Shown piece by piece: positions 36,219 through 45,100 of a stretch of DNA of 64,000 nucleotides. The stretch's first letter is position 1; each line of letters starts with the position of its first letter. Origin of the DNA: Thermophagus sp052400625 (GTDB lineage Bacteria; Bacteroidota; Bacteroidia; Bacteroidales; Marinilabiliaceae). The position numbers were made by a program, and so were the translations under genes. The notes beneath the pieces were generated by a model. It did not search any database. It saw only the letters and a program-made list of their open reading frames with translations, and had not been told where the DNA came from. The DNA lies in NCBI GenBank assembly GCA_052400625.1, contig JBQTGH010000007.1. One strand, written 5' to 3'.

Positions 36219-36742
36219 TATTGTTGTTGCATTAATTGGTCAATTTTCTGAACCAGTGCCTGAAACTCTTCGGGGTTGAAAAGCCGGGTCAGAAAAACAA
36301 TCTTTCCCTGTGGGTCGATTAGGACATTTCGGGTGATTCCTGCTTTTTTTTCGGCATAGAGACTGAAGATTTTGGCCCCGGGATCCAATGCAAGCGGGTA
36401 GGAGATGCCTGTTTCTTTGGCAAATTTCTTAACGGTTTCCAAAGGCTCATCCCGATCGATACCTATCACCACTAATCCATTGTCTTTGTGTTTTTGCCAG
36501 ATCTCTTTTTCTATATGTGGCATCTCTTTTCGACAGACTCCGCACCAGCTGGCGGTGAATTGCAGCATTACGACCTTGCCTCTGTAATCCTTGAGCCGAA
36601 ATGTTTCACCATTGGCGAGGGTGGCTTCGAAAAGAGGGGCTTCGTCGCCTGTTTTAACGATATAGCCACGATTGTCTTTATGTTCCTGGGCGCTTAGGTG
36701 AAAGGTCATAAGCAATAATAATATAAGACCGGATTTTTTCAT
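36218..36742 (-). CDS. TlpA-like exported thiol-disulfide oxidoreductase
   Basis: A 174-residue protein with signal peptide (LILLLLMTFHLSAQE) and a thioredoxin-like domain with an intact active site WCGVC (about residue 65) in LQFTASWCGVCRKEMPHIE. The cis-Pro region and the LDPGAKIFSLYAEK / ITRNVLIDPQGKIVF segment fit the TlpA/ResA group, which reduces periplasmic disulfides, for example for cytochrome c assembly. ATG 36742 is chosen over a TTG two codons earlier. It follows purU by 15 nt and is coupled to hisH by a stop-start overlap, an odd place for an exported redox protein. Confidence 0.9.
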   Translation of the reverse strand: MKKSGLILLLLMTFHLSAQEHKDNRGYIVKTGDEAPLFEATLANGETFRLKDYRGKVVMLQFTASWCGVCRKEMPHIEKEIWQKHKDNGLVVIGIDRDEPLETVKKFAKETGISYPLALDPGAKIFSLYAEKKAGITRNVLIDPQGKIVFLTRLFNPEEFQALVQKIDQLMQQQ

Positions 36743-36757
36743 GAACAAATAGGTTAA

Positions 36758-37621
36758 TTAGACGAATACGATTGTTTTGTTTTTGTATACCAGTGTTTTT
36801 CTTTCCAGGTGGGCCTTAACAGCCCGTGAAAGTACAATTTTTTCTATGTCCTTACCTTTTTGAATAAGACTTTCCACTGTGTCGTGGTGCGAAATGCGAA
36901 TCACATCCTGATCAATGATGGGGCCGGCATCCAGATCTGAAGTAACATAATGGCTGGTTGCGCCGATTATTTTCACTCCTCTGGAATAGGCGGCATGATA
37001 AGGCTTGGCACCCGCGAAGGCAGGAAGGAAAGAGTGGTGTATGTTAATAACTCTGTTGGGATAATTGGCGACAAAATCGGAAGAAAGAATTTGCATATAT
37101 CTGGCCAGAACAATAAAATCTACCTGATGTTCGCGAAGAATTTCCAGTTCTTTTTTCTCTTGTTCTATCTTGTTGTCTTTATTCACCGGAATGTGAAAAA
37201 ACGGAATGTTGAACTGGGCTGCTACTTCCTCAAGGTTGTTGTGGTTGCTGATAATAACCGGTATTTCCACCTTCCACTCACCGGCCTGATAGTGCGCCAG
37301 CAAATCATAGAGACAATGAGAGCTCTTGGAAACAAAAATTCCCATTCTGGGCACTTTGTCCGAAAATTTGAGATCCCAAACCATTTCGAGGGGTTTGCCC
37401 AACAGCGGACCAAAAACAGCGGCAATGTCATCTCGCTCCAAGAGGAATTCTTCCAGTTCCCACTCTACCCGCATGAAAAAGTGTTTCTCCGTCGGGTTGG
37501 TATATTGGTCGAGAGCAACAATATTTCCATTGTTTTGATGGATGAAATCGGTCACCCGCGCTACAATGCCTTTTTGATCGGGGCAATGAATTCTTAATAT
37601 AGCTGTTTCTCTGTTTTTCAT
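36758..37621 (-). CDS. purU: Formyltetrahydrofolate deformylase
   Basis: A 287-residue enzyme that hydrolyses 10-formyl-THF to formate and THF, balancing one-carbon units for purine and methionine synthesis. An N-terminal ACT domain (LRIHCPDQKGIVARVTDFI, about 8-85) precedes the formyltransferase fold with the catalytic Asn-His-Asp set: IISNHNNL, NIHHSFLPAF and TSDLDAGPII. Length is typical (about 285). It has its own perfect -7 box 27 bp upstream, after trpA, and probably leads a unit with the TlpA-like gene and hisHA. Confidence 0.96.
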   Translation of the reverse strand: MKNRETAILRIHCPDQKGIVARVTDFIHQNNGNIVALDQYTNPTEKHFFMRVEWELEEFLLERDDIAAVFGPLLGKPLEMVWDLKFSDKVPRMGIFVSKSSHCLYDLLAHYQAGEWKVEIPVIISNHNNLEEVAAQFNIPFFHIPVNKDNKIEQEKKELEILREHQVDFIVLARYMQILSSDFVANYPNRVINIHHSFLPAFAGAKPYHAAYSRGVKIIGATSHYVTSDLDAGPIIDQDVIRISHHDTVESLIQKGKDIEKIVLSRAVKAHLERKTLVYKNKTIVFV

Positions 37622-37647
37622 ATCAAATTTTGGTACTAAATAGGATA

Positions 37648-37655
37648 CAAAAGTA
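37648..37655 (-). promoter_or_regulatory. Candidate -7 promoter box for purU
   Basis: On the minus strand this reads TACTTTTG, an exact TAnnTTTG match, giving a leader of about 20 nt to the purU ATG. It marks the likely boundary between the trp operon and the purU-his unit. Confidence 0.5.
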
Positions 37656-37694
37656 ATAATTTAAAACCGGTGGTTCGTGAAAAATGTTTATTTG

Positions 37695-38468
37695 TTAGTT
37701 GTTTTTGAGGTTTTTCACGAATTTAATTATTTCCTCCGGGTTGTCCCCATGATGTTCCAGATGTTTGATGAAAGCACTCCCAACGATAGCGCCTTGAGCA
37801 TAACGGCAAACCCGGCTGAAGGTTTCATGATTGCTGATACCGAAGCCCACCATCGCCGGCGTGTTCAGTTTCATGGCCCGGATTCTTTCGAAGTATTGAA
37901 TCTGGGTATCTGACAGGCCTTTTCGAATGCCTGTAACGGCTGCAGAAGAAACCATATAGAGAAAAGAGGTCGATGCCCGATCCAGTTTCCTGATTCTTTC
38001 CTCAGTGGTTTGAGGGGTTATCAGAAAAATGTTACTGATGTTATTGTCAGAGAAAAGTGTTTCATATTTGTCGAGATAGGTTTCGTAGGGAAGATCCGGG
38101 ATGATGAGGCCACTGACACCCGTTTCCCGGCATTTCCGAATGAATGGCTCGAATCCATACTTCAGAATTGGGTTCAGATAACCCATAAGGATTATGGGGA
38201 TTTTGACTGTTTGAGAGATACCGCTGAGTTGATCAAAGAGAACTTTAAGCGACATGCCATTGCTGAGGGCTTTGGTGCTGCTATTTTGAATTACGGGACC
38301 ATCGGCCAGAGGATCGGAATACGGCATTCCGATTTCCACAAAATCGACACCTCCTTTTTCCAGTGCTTTTAATATGGGTACTGTGCTTCGGAGGAACGGA
38401 AAGCCTGCGGTGAAATAAATGGATAACAGATTTCTATTTTGATTAAACCGAGTGATGAGTTTTTCCAT
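37695..38468 (-). CDS. trpA: Tryptophan synthase alpha subunit
   Basis: A 257-residue TIM barrel. The catalytic Glu is in VDFVEIGMPYSDPLADGPVI, and Asp is in GLIIPDLPYE; GFGISNHETF and GAIVGSAFIK bind phosphate. It cleaves indole-3-glycerol phosphate and channels indole to TrpB. It is the last gene of the trp operon, 85 nt after trpB. Confidence 0.97.
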   Translation of the reverse strand: MEKLITRFNQNRNLLSIYFTAGFPFLRSTVPILKALEKGGVDFVEIGMPYSDPLADGPVIQNSSTKALSNGMSLKVLFDQLSGISQTVKIPIILMGYLNPILKYGFEPFIRKCRETGVSGLIIPDLPYETYLDKYETLFSDNNISNIFLITPQTTEERIRKLDRASTSFLYMVSSAAVTGIRKGLSDTQIQYFERIRAMKLNTPAMVGFGISNHETFSRVCRYAQGAIVGSAFIKHLEHHGDNPEEIIKFVKNLKNN

Positions 38469-38553
38469 GTTACGATTGTTTTTTGCATTAAAGATGATGG
38501 TTTCGGGGTCTCTTTTTTAAGATGACATTGACATTTAAAATGAAGAGAAGCGT

Positions 38554-39759
38554 TTATAAAAGATTGAGCCTGTTCATATAGGTGTTCATATCTTTGTCTC
38601 CTCTGCCCGAAATGGTAACCACTAAGTTGTCCTGCGGATTCAGATCCAGTTGGTTGATGGCTGCTACGGCATGAGCCGATTCCAGAGCCGGGATGATGCC
38701 TTCTTGCCTGGTAAGAAGCAATGCAGCATCGAGAGCTTCTTGATCGGTTACCGAGAGGTAACGGGCTCTCCCCGATTTGCTGAGCCATGCGTGCAGTGGT
38801 CCGATGCCGGGATAGTCGAGACCGGCAGAGATACTGTATGGTTCGGTTATCTGACCGTCGTCGGTTTGCATCAGATAGGTCATGCTGCCGTGGATTACGC
38901 CTGTTTCGCCCAGGGCGATGGTGGCTGCCGTCTGTCCGGACGATAATCCCAATCCTGCCGCTTCGGCGCCAATGAGTTTGACTTGTGGATGGTCGAGAAA
39001 GTGGTAAAACGAGCCGGCTGCATTGGATCCTCCCCCCACACAGGCAACCACATAATCGGGAAATTCTTTGTCGGTTTTGTCGCGGAATTGCTGTTTTGTT
39101 TCCTCGCTGATGATGGATTGAAGTCGAGCGACCAGATCTGGATAGGGATGAGGTCCTACTACCGAGCCAATAAGATAATAGGTGTCGAGGGGGTTGGCGA
39201 TCCAGTCGCGGATGGCTTCATTGGTGGCATCTTTTAATGTACGGCTTCCCGACATGGCCGTTCTTACTTCTGCTCCTAACATTTTCATACGGGCCACATT
39301 GGGTGCCTGCCGCTCAATGTCGGTTTCGCCCATATAAACGATGCATTTAAGGCCCGCAAGGGCACATACCGTAGCGGTGGCCACACCGTGCTGCCCGGCC
39401 CCTGTCTCTGCAATAATGCGTTTCTTTCCCATTTCACGGGCCAGAAGTATTTGTCCTATGGTGTTGTTGATTTTATGGCTACCGGTATGTGTCAGATCTT
39501 CCCGTTTGAGCCATAAGTTACAATCGTATTGTTCCGAAAGCTTGGATGCATAGTATAGTGGGGTTGGTCGCCCAGCATAATCTTCGAGCAGAGCTTTGAA
39601 CTCTTTTTTGAAGCTTTCTGAGTTGATGATTTTTAGGTAGTTGTTTCTTAGGTTTTCAATGTTGGGTATGAGCATTTCGGGAATATAGGCCCCGCCAAAA
39701 GGGCCATAAAATCCATGATTGTCGGGATGAAACGATTTGGATTGTTCTTCTTTTATCAT
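38554..39759 (-). CDS. trpB: Tryptophan synthase beta subunit
   Basis: A 401-residue PLP enzyme; the PLP-binding Lys is in HTGSHKINNTIGQ, and the phosphate-binding glycines in CVGGGSNAAG. It condenses indole with serine. The N-terminal FYGPFGGAYIPEML matches TrpB1, the form that pairs with TrpA. It lies 183 nt downstream of trpF; that gap holds a short CCGG-TTAAATG-CCGG hairpin but no clear promoter. Confidence 0.97.
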   Translation of the reverse strand: MIKEEQSKSFHPDNHGFYGPFGGAYIPEMLIPNIENLRNNYLKIINSESFKKEFKALLEDYAGRPTPLYYASKLSEQYDCNLWLKREDLTHTGSHKINNTIGQILLAREMGKKRIIAETGAGQHGVATATVCALAGLKCIVYMGETDIERQAPNVARMKMLGAEVRTAMSGSRTLKDATNEAIRDWIANPLDTYYLIGSVVGPHPYPDLVARLQSIISEETKQQFRDKTDKEFPDYVVACVGGGSNAAGSFYHFLDHPQVKLIGAEAAGLGLSSGQTAATIALGETGVIHGSMTYLMQTDDGQITEPYSISAGLDYPGIGPLHAWLSKSGRARYLSVTDQEALDAALLLTRQEGIIPALESAHAVAAINQLDLNPQDNLVVTISGRGDKDMNTYMNRLNLL

Positions 39760-39942
39760 GATTTGATCTGTTTTTTTGTTGTTTCTTACCGGTTAAATGC
39801 CGGAGGAATTAATTGTGTTCGTTGGATTTATCATATCTGTTGACCGATGAACTGTTTGCCTAAACTGCTTTAACGCGGTATGGTAGATGAGGACCGTATC
39901 ATCTCTGCAAATTATTGATCTCTTTCTTTTGCTGTCTCATTT

Positions 39943-40581
39943 TTACAATTGTTTAATTGCTGAAAGGAACCGAGCGATGGCTTCGATGTTTTTCATTCCC
40001 GGGGCGGTTTCAAATCGGCTGTTAATATCCACCGCATAGGGCTGAACGGGACAGTGTTGAATGATGGCTTTAGCATCCGATTCTCCGATACCCCCACTTA
40101 GGAAAAACGGCTTGTCGGCGTTGAATTGTGATAAAACCGACCAGTCGAATTTTTGTCCGCTGCCGCCGTGCTTTGCAGAGGGTGTGTCAAATAGAAAATA
40201 ATGGCACGAGTCGTGATAGTCATCTGTGATTTTCAAATCAGATGTTTGCTTTAGGCTGAATGCTTTTATAATCTCAAGGCCTTCTTTTTGCAATTCGCGG
40301 CATTGAAGAGGTGTTTCTTTTCCATGTAGCTGAACGCTGTTTAGATGATATTTTTGACAAGTTGAAACAATGGAGTGGGTGTCGGCATTAACAAAAACGC
40401 CGGTCTTTTTAATGGTGGAAGGGATGCCCTTAACTGTTGAGGAATTCAGAATATTTCCTGCATACCTTGGACTTTGAGGGTAGAAAATGAAACCGATATA
40501 GTCGGGCTTTAATGCGATCAATGCTTCAATGTTTCGTTGATCACGCATTCCGCAAACTTTTATTTTTATGTTTCTGTTCAT
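39943..40581 (-). CDS. trpF: Phosphoribosylanthranilate isomerase
   Basis: A 212-residue TIM barrel with the catalytic Cys in IKVCGMRDQRNI and Asp in VGVFVNAD-like KTGVFVNADTH; phosphate loops at FLSGGIGESDA and AVDINSRFE. It isomerises PRA to CdRP. The start follows the trpC stop by 6 nt, indicating tight coupling. Confidence 0.96.
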   Translation of the reverse strand: MNRNIKIKVCGMRDQRNIEALIALKPDYIGFIFYPQSPRYAGNILNSSTVKGIPSTIKKTGVFVNADTHSIVSTCQKYHLNSVQLHGKETPLQCRELQKEGLEIIKAFSLKQTSDLKITDDYHDSCHYFLFDTPSAKHGGSGQKFDWSVLSQFNADKPFFLSGGIGESDAKAIIQHCPVQPYAVDINSRFETAPGMKNIEAIARFLSAIKQL

Positions 40582-40587
40582 TGTATC

Positions 40588-41400
40588 TCAGATTCGTATC
40601 TTGGATATTTCCTCTTTTAAATCTATACAGGCTTTGCCGGGATTTTGGTGTTTCATAAAAAACTCTCCCATGAGGAAGCCTTTGAAACCTGCTTCTTTCA
40701 GAAAGAGAACATCTGCGGCCGAATGGATGCCACTCTCGGCTATGGGAAGAAACTCTTTGGGTAAGATTGATGCCAGGTTGGCGGCATGTTCCAGATTGAC
40801 ATTAAACGTTTTTAAATTGCGGTTGTTGATTCCCACCAGATCTACATAGATGTTTAGTAAATCCATTTCTTCTTTGTCGTGAATTTCCATTAGTACTTCC
40901 ATGCCCAGATAGTTTGCCAAAGCTGCCAGGTCGCGAGCCTGTTTTTTGTTCAGGATGGCAGCAATGAGCAAGATGGCGCTGGCTCCAATGGCTTTGGCTT
41001 CATAAACCTGATAGGGGTCAATAATGAACTCCTTACGTAGGATGGGGCGGTTGGTCAAATCTCGGGCAGTGCTTAGGTCGTCGTTGTTTCCCCCAAAGAA
41101 GGTCTGGTCGGTAAGAACAGAGATGCCTGCAACTGCTGCCTTATGGTAAGTCGTTATCACTTCTTTGAGGTCTGCTTCGAGGTTGATATCTCCTTTGGAA
41201 GGGGATTTGCGCTTGAATTCTGCAATGACGGGAAAATCAGCATGTTCTTTTAGGCTGTTTTTAAGGGAAGGGACCTCTGACGAAAAATGGCGATAATATT
41301 CAAGCTCTTTAATTGTCACTTGTTGTTTTGCGGTTTGCAGCTCTTTCCTTTTGTTGGCTACAATTTTGTCAAGTATATTCATGTTTCTGGTCATTGTCAT
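40588..41400 (-). CDS. trpC: Indole-3-glycerol phosphate synthase
   Basis: A 270-residue TIM barrel with conserved FKRKSPSKGDIN, VLTDQTFFGG, ILRKEFIIDPYQVYEAKAIG, VGINNRNLKTF and IAESGI. It closes the indole ring from CdRP. Three ATGs (41400, 41394, 41382) could serve as start; the family N-terminus begins near MNILDKIVANK, so 41382 is possible. It lies 96 nt after trpD. Confidence 0.96.
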   Translation of the reverse strand: MTMTRNMNILDKIVANKRKELQTAKQQVTIKELEYYRHFSSEVPSLKNSLKEHADFPVIAEFKRKSPSKGDINLEADLKEVITTYHKAAVAGISVLTDQTFFGGNNDDLSTARDLTNRPILRKEFIIDPYQVYEAKAIGASAILLIAAILNKKQARDLAALANYLGMEVLMEIHDKEEMDLLNIYVDLVGINNRNLKTFNVNLEHAANLASILPKEFLPIAESGIHSAADVLFLKEAGFKGFLMGEFFMKHQNPGKACIDLKEEISKIRI

Positions 41401-41496
41401 TTGGATGAAAGTTGGGAATACTTCATAACCGTGATTGAATGCATATCTGTTATTGTAATACTAATTGCGTTTAGTAAATTTTTTTTGAGGATGCAT

Positions 41497-42492
41497 TTAT
41501 TGAATATCCAATAAGTATTCCAACGCTTTTTTTGCATCTCCCCGGAAGAGTGAATTTTTCGCTTTTTCCAAACATTGATCCAATGAAAGGACATGATCCA
41601 TGGTTTGGATGGCCAGAGCAGCATTCACAATAACGGTATTGTTCTGTGCGGGAGATCCATCGCCGGCCAATACTTTTTTAAATACTGCAGCTGATTCTTC
41701 AACCGAGTTTCCGCCAAATATCTCCTCAGGGTTATTCTTTGGCATGTTGATTTCCCTTGGGGTGAGAATTTTTTCGCCTTTGTGAGAGATCACCTTAAAA
41801 GCATCGGTCAACGAAACTTCGTCATAGCCGTCGATGCTGTGTACGATGCTGAAGTTTTTGTCGGTTTCCTGGTAAATGTACTGATAGATGCGGCTTAATT
41901 CCAGGCTAAAGACGCCCACCAGCTGGTTTTTTGGATCCGAAGGGTTAACCATTGGGCCAAGCATGTTGAAGAAAGTTTTGATGCCCAGCTCCCGGCGGAT
42001 CGGCCCTACGGCTTTCATGGCCGGATGGAAAAGGGGGGCGTGGAGGAAACAAATGCCGGCTTTGTCGATTTGTTTTTTTAACCGGTCATTGTCATTGGTG
42101 AATTTATACCCCAGATATTCCATGACGTTGGAAGAGCCGCAGGCCGAGCTGACGCCTGCGTTGCCATGCTTGGCCACTTTGTAGCCGGCGCCTGCCACCA
42201 CCAGTGATGCCAAGGTGGATATATTGAAAGTGTTTTTCCCGTCTCCTCCGGTGCCACACATGTCGATGGTCTCAAACTCAGACAGATCAATGGTTTTGCA
42301 TTGCTCCATAAGACCGTCGCGGAAGCCTGAGAGTTCTTCTACGGTCACCGGCCGCATCATAAAAACCGAAAGAAAGGCCACTACTTCCGACTGACTGTAA
42401 TTTTCGCTTGTGATATTGATGAGGATGTTTCTGGCTTCCTCTCTGGTTAATGTGTTGTAATTGAATAATCTGGTTAATGTGTGTTGTAACAT
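41497..42492 (-). CDS. trpD: Anthranilate phosphoribosyltransferase
   Basis: A 331-residue enzyme with the diphosphate-binding MCGTGGDGKNTFNIST, KHGNAGVSSACGSSNVME and the catalytic-site segment GVFSLELSRI. It transfers phosphoribose to anthranilate. It is separate from trpG, unlike the enterobacterial fusion. Starts 48 nt after the trpG stop. Confidence 0.96.
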   Translation of the reverse strand: MLQHTLTRLFNYNTLTREEARNILINITSENYSQSEVVAFLSVFMMRPVTVEELSGFRDGLMEQCKTIDLSEFETIDMCGTGGDGKNTFNISTLASLVVAGAGYKVAKHGNAGVSSACGSSNVMEYLGYKFTNDNDRLKKQIDKAGICFLHAPLFHPAMKAVGPIRRELGIKTFFNMLGPMVNPSDPKNQLVGVFSLELSRIYQYIYQETDKNFSIVHSIDGYDEVSLTDAFKVISHKGEKILTPREINMPKNNPEEIFGGNSVEESAAVFKKVLAGDGSPAQNNTVIVNAALAIQTMDHVLSLDQCLEKAKNSLFRGDAKKALEYLLDIQ

Positions 42493-42540
42493 GGCATTGA
42501 ATAATTAATGTGTTTAACGTCTGGAATTTGTTTCTTGTGA

Positions 42541-43110
42541 TTATCCTTCGAGCCAGTTTTTGATCATTTGTTTGCCGTGTTCGGTGAGGATGGATTCCGG
42601 ATGAAACTGAACCCCCCTAACGTCATATTTTTTATGGGTGATACCCATGATTTGTCCTTGCATATCGCGGGCTGTGACATGCAGGTCGGATGGTAGATCT
42701 TTGTCATTCACCACCCATGAGTGGTAGCGTCCCCCCATGAAGGTGTCGGGGAGGGTGTTGAACAGCAATTCATCTCTGTCGCACACCGATATGGGGGTGG
42801 CGATGCCGTGATATACTTTAGAAAGGTTGGTGATGGTGCCGCCAAACACTTCGGCAATGGCCTGGCATCCCAAACAAACGCCTAATATGGAATGGGTGGG
42901 TGATAAGGCCTTGATGAGCGGCTTTAGAATGCCCGCTTCGCAGGGGATGCCCGGTCCGGGCGACAGGACTATTTTGTCGTAGGCCGCTGCCTGATCAACG
43001 GTGATTTTATCGTTTCGGAAAACATCTACTTCCTGGTCGGCTATTTCTTCCAGATAGTGCACCAGATTATAAGTGAATGAGTCGTAATTGTCTAATACAA
43101 GTATTTTCAT
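42541..43110 (-). CDS. trpG: Anthranilate synthase glutaminase subunit
   Basis: A 189-residue class I amidotransferase. The nucleophile Cys is in LGVCLGCQAIAEVFGG and the His/Glu pair in GVQFHPESILT; the start LVLDNYDSFTYNLVHYLEE is typical. It provides ammonia to TrpE. In many bacteria this subunit also serves para-aminobenzoate synthesis. It is 35 nt downstream of trpE. Confidence 0.96.
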   Translation of the reverse strand: MKILVLDNYDSFTYNLVHYLEEIADQEVDVFRNDKITVDQAAAYDKIVLSPGPGIPCEAGILKPLIKALSPTHSILGVCLGCQAIAEVFGGTITNLSKVYHGIATPISVCDRDELLFNTLPDTFMGGRYHSWVVNDKDLPSDLHVTARDMQGQIMGITHKKYDVRGVQFHPESILTEHGKQMIKNWLEG

Positions 43111-43145
43111 GATGAAAGATCTATGCTAAGGTTTGTGATGTGTTG

Positions 43146-44570
43146 TTAAAACTCGGCGGCCATTTCGATGGCTGTTTTTAGAGCTCGCAGTTTATTGTTG
43201 GTTTCCTGAAGTTCTTTTTCTTCGTCGGATTCAGAGACGATACCCGCGCCCGCCTGATAGATGAGTGTATTGTCTTTGCTTAGGAAGGATCGGATCATAA
43301 TTGCTTGGTTGAAAGATCCATCCAGACCTAGTTTTCCGATGCATCCGCCATAGAAACCCCTGTTGTGGGGTTCGTACTTGTTGATCAGTTCCATGGCTCT
43401 GTATTTGGGGGCTCCCGAAAGTGTTCCGGCAGGGAATGTGTCGGCCATCACCTTGGCTATGTCGTTAGGATTGCGAAGCTTACCATGCACCTCAGAGACC
43501 ATGTGCAGCACATGACTGTAGTATTGTACTTCCTTGTAGGTTTTGACTTCCACTTGATGGCAGTTTCGCCCCAGATCGTTGCGTGCCAGATCTACCAACA
43601 TGACGTGTTCGGCATTTTCTTTCGGGTCTTTGCTCAGCTCTTCAGCCAGCTGCATGTCTTTCAGATCATCGCCGGTGCGTCGGAATGTTCCGGCAATGGG
43701 GTTGATGGATGCCACACCCTTTTCAATGATGAGCTGAGTTTCCGGAGATGAACCCATCAACCTGTAGTTGCCGTAATCGAAATAAAAAAGATAGGGCGAA
43801 GGATTGATGTGTCTCAGTGCGCGATAAACATTAAACTCATCGCCTTTGAAGGATTGTTGAAATTGTCTGGACAGAACAATCTGAAAGACATCGCCCCGAT
43901 AGCAATGATTCTTGCCGTGCGTGACCATCTTTTTGTATTCATTACCTGTGATGGGCGAATATTCATCGTTGACCGGCTGAAACTTAAATGCCGGCACTGC
44001 GCGGTTTTTTAGTATTTCCAGAATCGCATTGAGTTGTGATTCTTCGCCCGGAAGCAAATGTTCCACAAAGTATAGCTGATTGGTAAAATGGTTGAATGCA
44101 ATGACCGACCGATAGAGATGATATCGTATGTCGGGAATTGCGTGTGGTGCATCGGGCGTTATGTCAATCTGGAGATCTTCAAAGTATCGTACCGCATCGT
44201 AAGCAGTGTATCCATAAAGGCCGGATGCAGGAACCGGACATTGTCTTTGATCTTCTTTGCTGATATCGAAACTGTTGATGAAGTCCTGGATTAGTTCCGG
44301 TACTGACTGATGATCCGGAAGGCTGGTTTGTGAGACCGAACCATCAGGGAAACGGTATTTTACCACTTCGTTGCTGACGATGAAGTCGGCAATGGGTTTA
44401 AAGCAAACAAAGGAGAGCGAGTTGTTGCTGCTATGATAATCCGAACTTTCCAGCAAAATGGTGTTGGGAAAGAGATCCCGCAATTTTAGATAGACACTGA
44501 CAGGGGTTACGATGTCGCCAACATGGGCGGGAATGCGACTGCACAAAAGTTTTAGTTGTTGTTTCTTCAT
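43146..44570 (-). CDS. trpE: Anthranilate synthase component I
   Basis: A 474-residue chorismate-binding enzyme. The feedback-binding element LLESSDYHSSNNSLS (about 34-48) is followed by the catalytic C-terminal domain: KGDEFNVYRALRHINPSPYL, INPIAGTFRRTGD, ADTFPAGTLSGAPK and GGCIGKLGLDG. It makes anthranilate from chorismate and is normally inhibited by tryptophan. ATG 44570 (MKKQQLKLL) is the true start: the frame stays open upstream only because it reads through the attenuator hairpin. Confidence 0.97.
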   Translation of the reverse strand: MKKQQLKLLCSRIPAHVGDIVTPVSVYLKLRDLFPNTILLESSDYHSSNNSLSFVCFKPIADFIVSNEVVKYRFPDGSVSQTSLPDHQSVPELIQDFINSFDISKEDQRQCPVPASGLYGYTAYDAVRYFEDLQIDITPDAPHAIPDIRYHLYRSVIAFNHFTNQLYFVEHLLPGEESQLNAILEILKNRAVPAFKFQPVNDEYSPITGNEYKKMVTHGKNHCYRGDVFQIVLSRQFQQSFKGDEFNVYRALRHINPSPYLFYFDYGNYRLMGSSPETQLIIEKGVASINPIAGTFRRTGDDLKDMQLAEELSKDPKENAEHVMLVDLARNDLGRNCHQVEVKTYKEVQYYSHVLHMVSEVHGKLRNPNDIAKVMADTFPAGTLSGAPKYRAMELINKYEPHNRGFYGGCIGKLGLDGSFNQAIMIRSFLSKDNTLIYQAGAGIVSESDEEKELQETNNKLRALKTAIEMAAEF

Positions 44571-44605
44571 CGTTATGGTGTGTTTTATTTTTCGGTTTAA
44601 GTCAT

Positions 44606-44640
44606 AAAAAAAAGGCTTGCCGGAGTTCGGCAAGCCTTTT
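44606..44640 (-). terminator. trp attenuator (rho-independent terminator in the trp leader)
   Basis: On the minus strand AAAAGGCTTGCCG (44640-44628) pairs perfectly with CGGCAAGCCTTTT (44622-44610) around a 5-nt loop and continues into an eight-T run. It lies 36 bp before the trpE start and downstream of the leader peptide with three Trp codons, so it should act as the transcription attenuator of the trp operon. Confidence 0.92.
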
Positions 44641-44677
44641 ATCTCATCTTTATAATAATGGTATGAGGGCATCACCT

Positions 44678-44740
44678 TCACCCCGAAACAGGATGCAAGA
44701 AATGACGCCACCACCAAATATTATAAATTGTATTGTTCAT
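44678..44740 (-). CDS. trpL: trp operon leader peptide
   Basis: A 20-codon frame, MNNTIYNIWWWRHFLHPV then Ser-Gly and TGA, with three consecutive Trp codons (44708-44716). It ends 38 nt before the attenuator stem. In the RNA the region TATAATATTTGG to GGCGTCA (44725-44703), covering the Trp codons, can pair with TGATGCC through TATTATA (44674-44651): 7 + 4 + 7 bp with small internal loops, a 1:2 pause hairpin. If a ribosome stalls at the Trp codons, GCCCTCAT (44670-44663) becomes free to pair with ATGAG and the GGC of the terminator's first arm, a possible antiterminator. The peptide itself needs no function. The pairing model is my inference; the codons and terminator are seen directly. Confidence 0.88.
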   Translation of the reverse strand: MNNTIYNIWWWRHFLHPVSG

Positions 44741-44823
44741 ATTAGTTCAATTAATATCTAATTGTCTTTTTTTAGTAACAAATTTCAGTTTTGAAATATG
44801 ATTTTTGTTATGGTTTGACATTG

Positions 44824-44854
44824 CAATTATAGGGAATGATTTTTTAATATGCAA
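44824..44854 (-). promoter_or_regulatory. Candidate trp operon promoter
   Basis: On the minus strand TTGC (44854-44851), then 19 nt, then TATAATTG (44831-44824; 7 of 8 to TAnnTTTG). Transcription would begin near 44817, about 77 nt before the leader-peptide ATG. The spacing fits Bacteroidota promoters. No operator palindrome is evident. Confidence 0.45.
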
Positions 44855-45100
44855 GGTTTATGTTTTTTTTCATAGCATAGAGATCATGGCAGATGGGTTG
44901 GGATGAGGCCGTCAATGGCCGTATTTATAACTTTTCCGGATGTTCAGCACCTTTGAATTTTGCAAAAAAAACAAGGGACAGGGCAAAGGCGTGGTTGCAT
45001 TATGGCACTTGGGAAAAGGGCGAAGATCCGATTCCGGTCAATGGGGCGGGAAATGCAGTCGCTTTTTTTACTCGGGGAATGTGTTTTTTAACTTGGCGAT

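Noticed and set aside
44571..44717. N-terminal extension of trpE by 49 codons
   Set aside because: It would translate through the attenuator hairpin; the family N-terminus matches ATG 44570.
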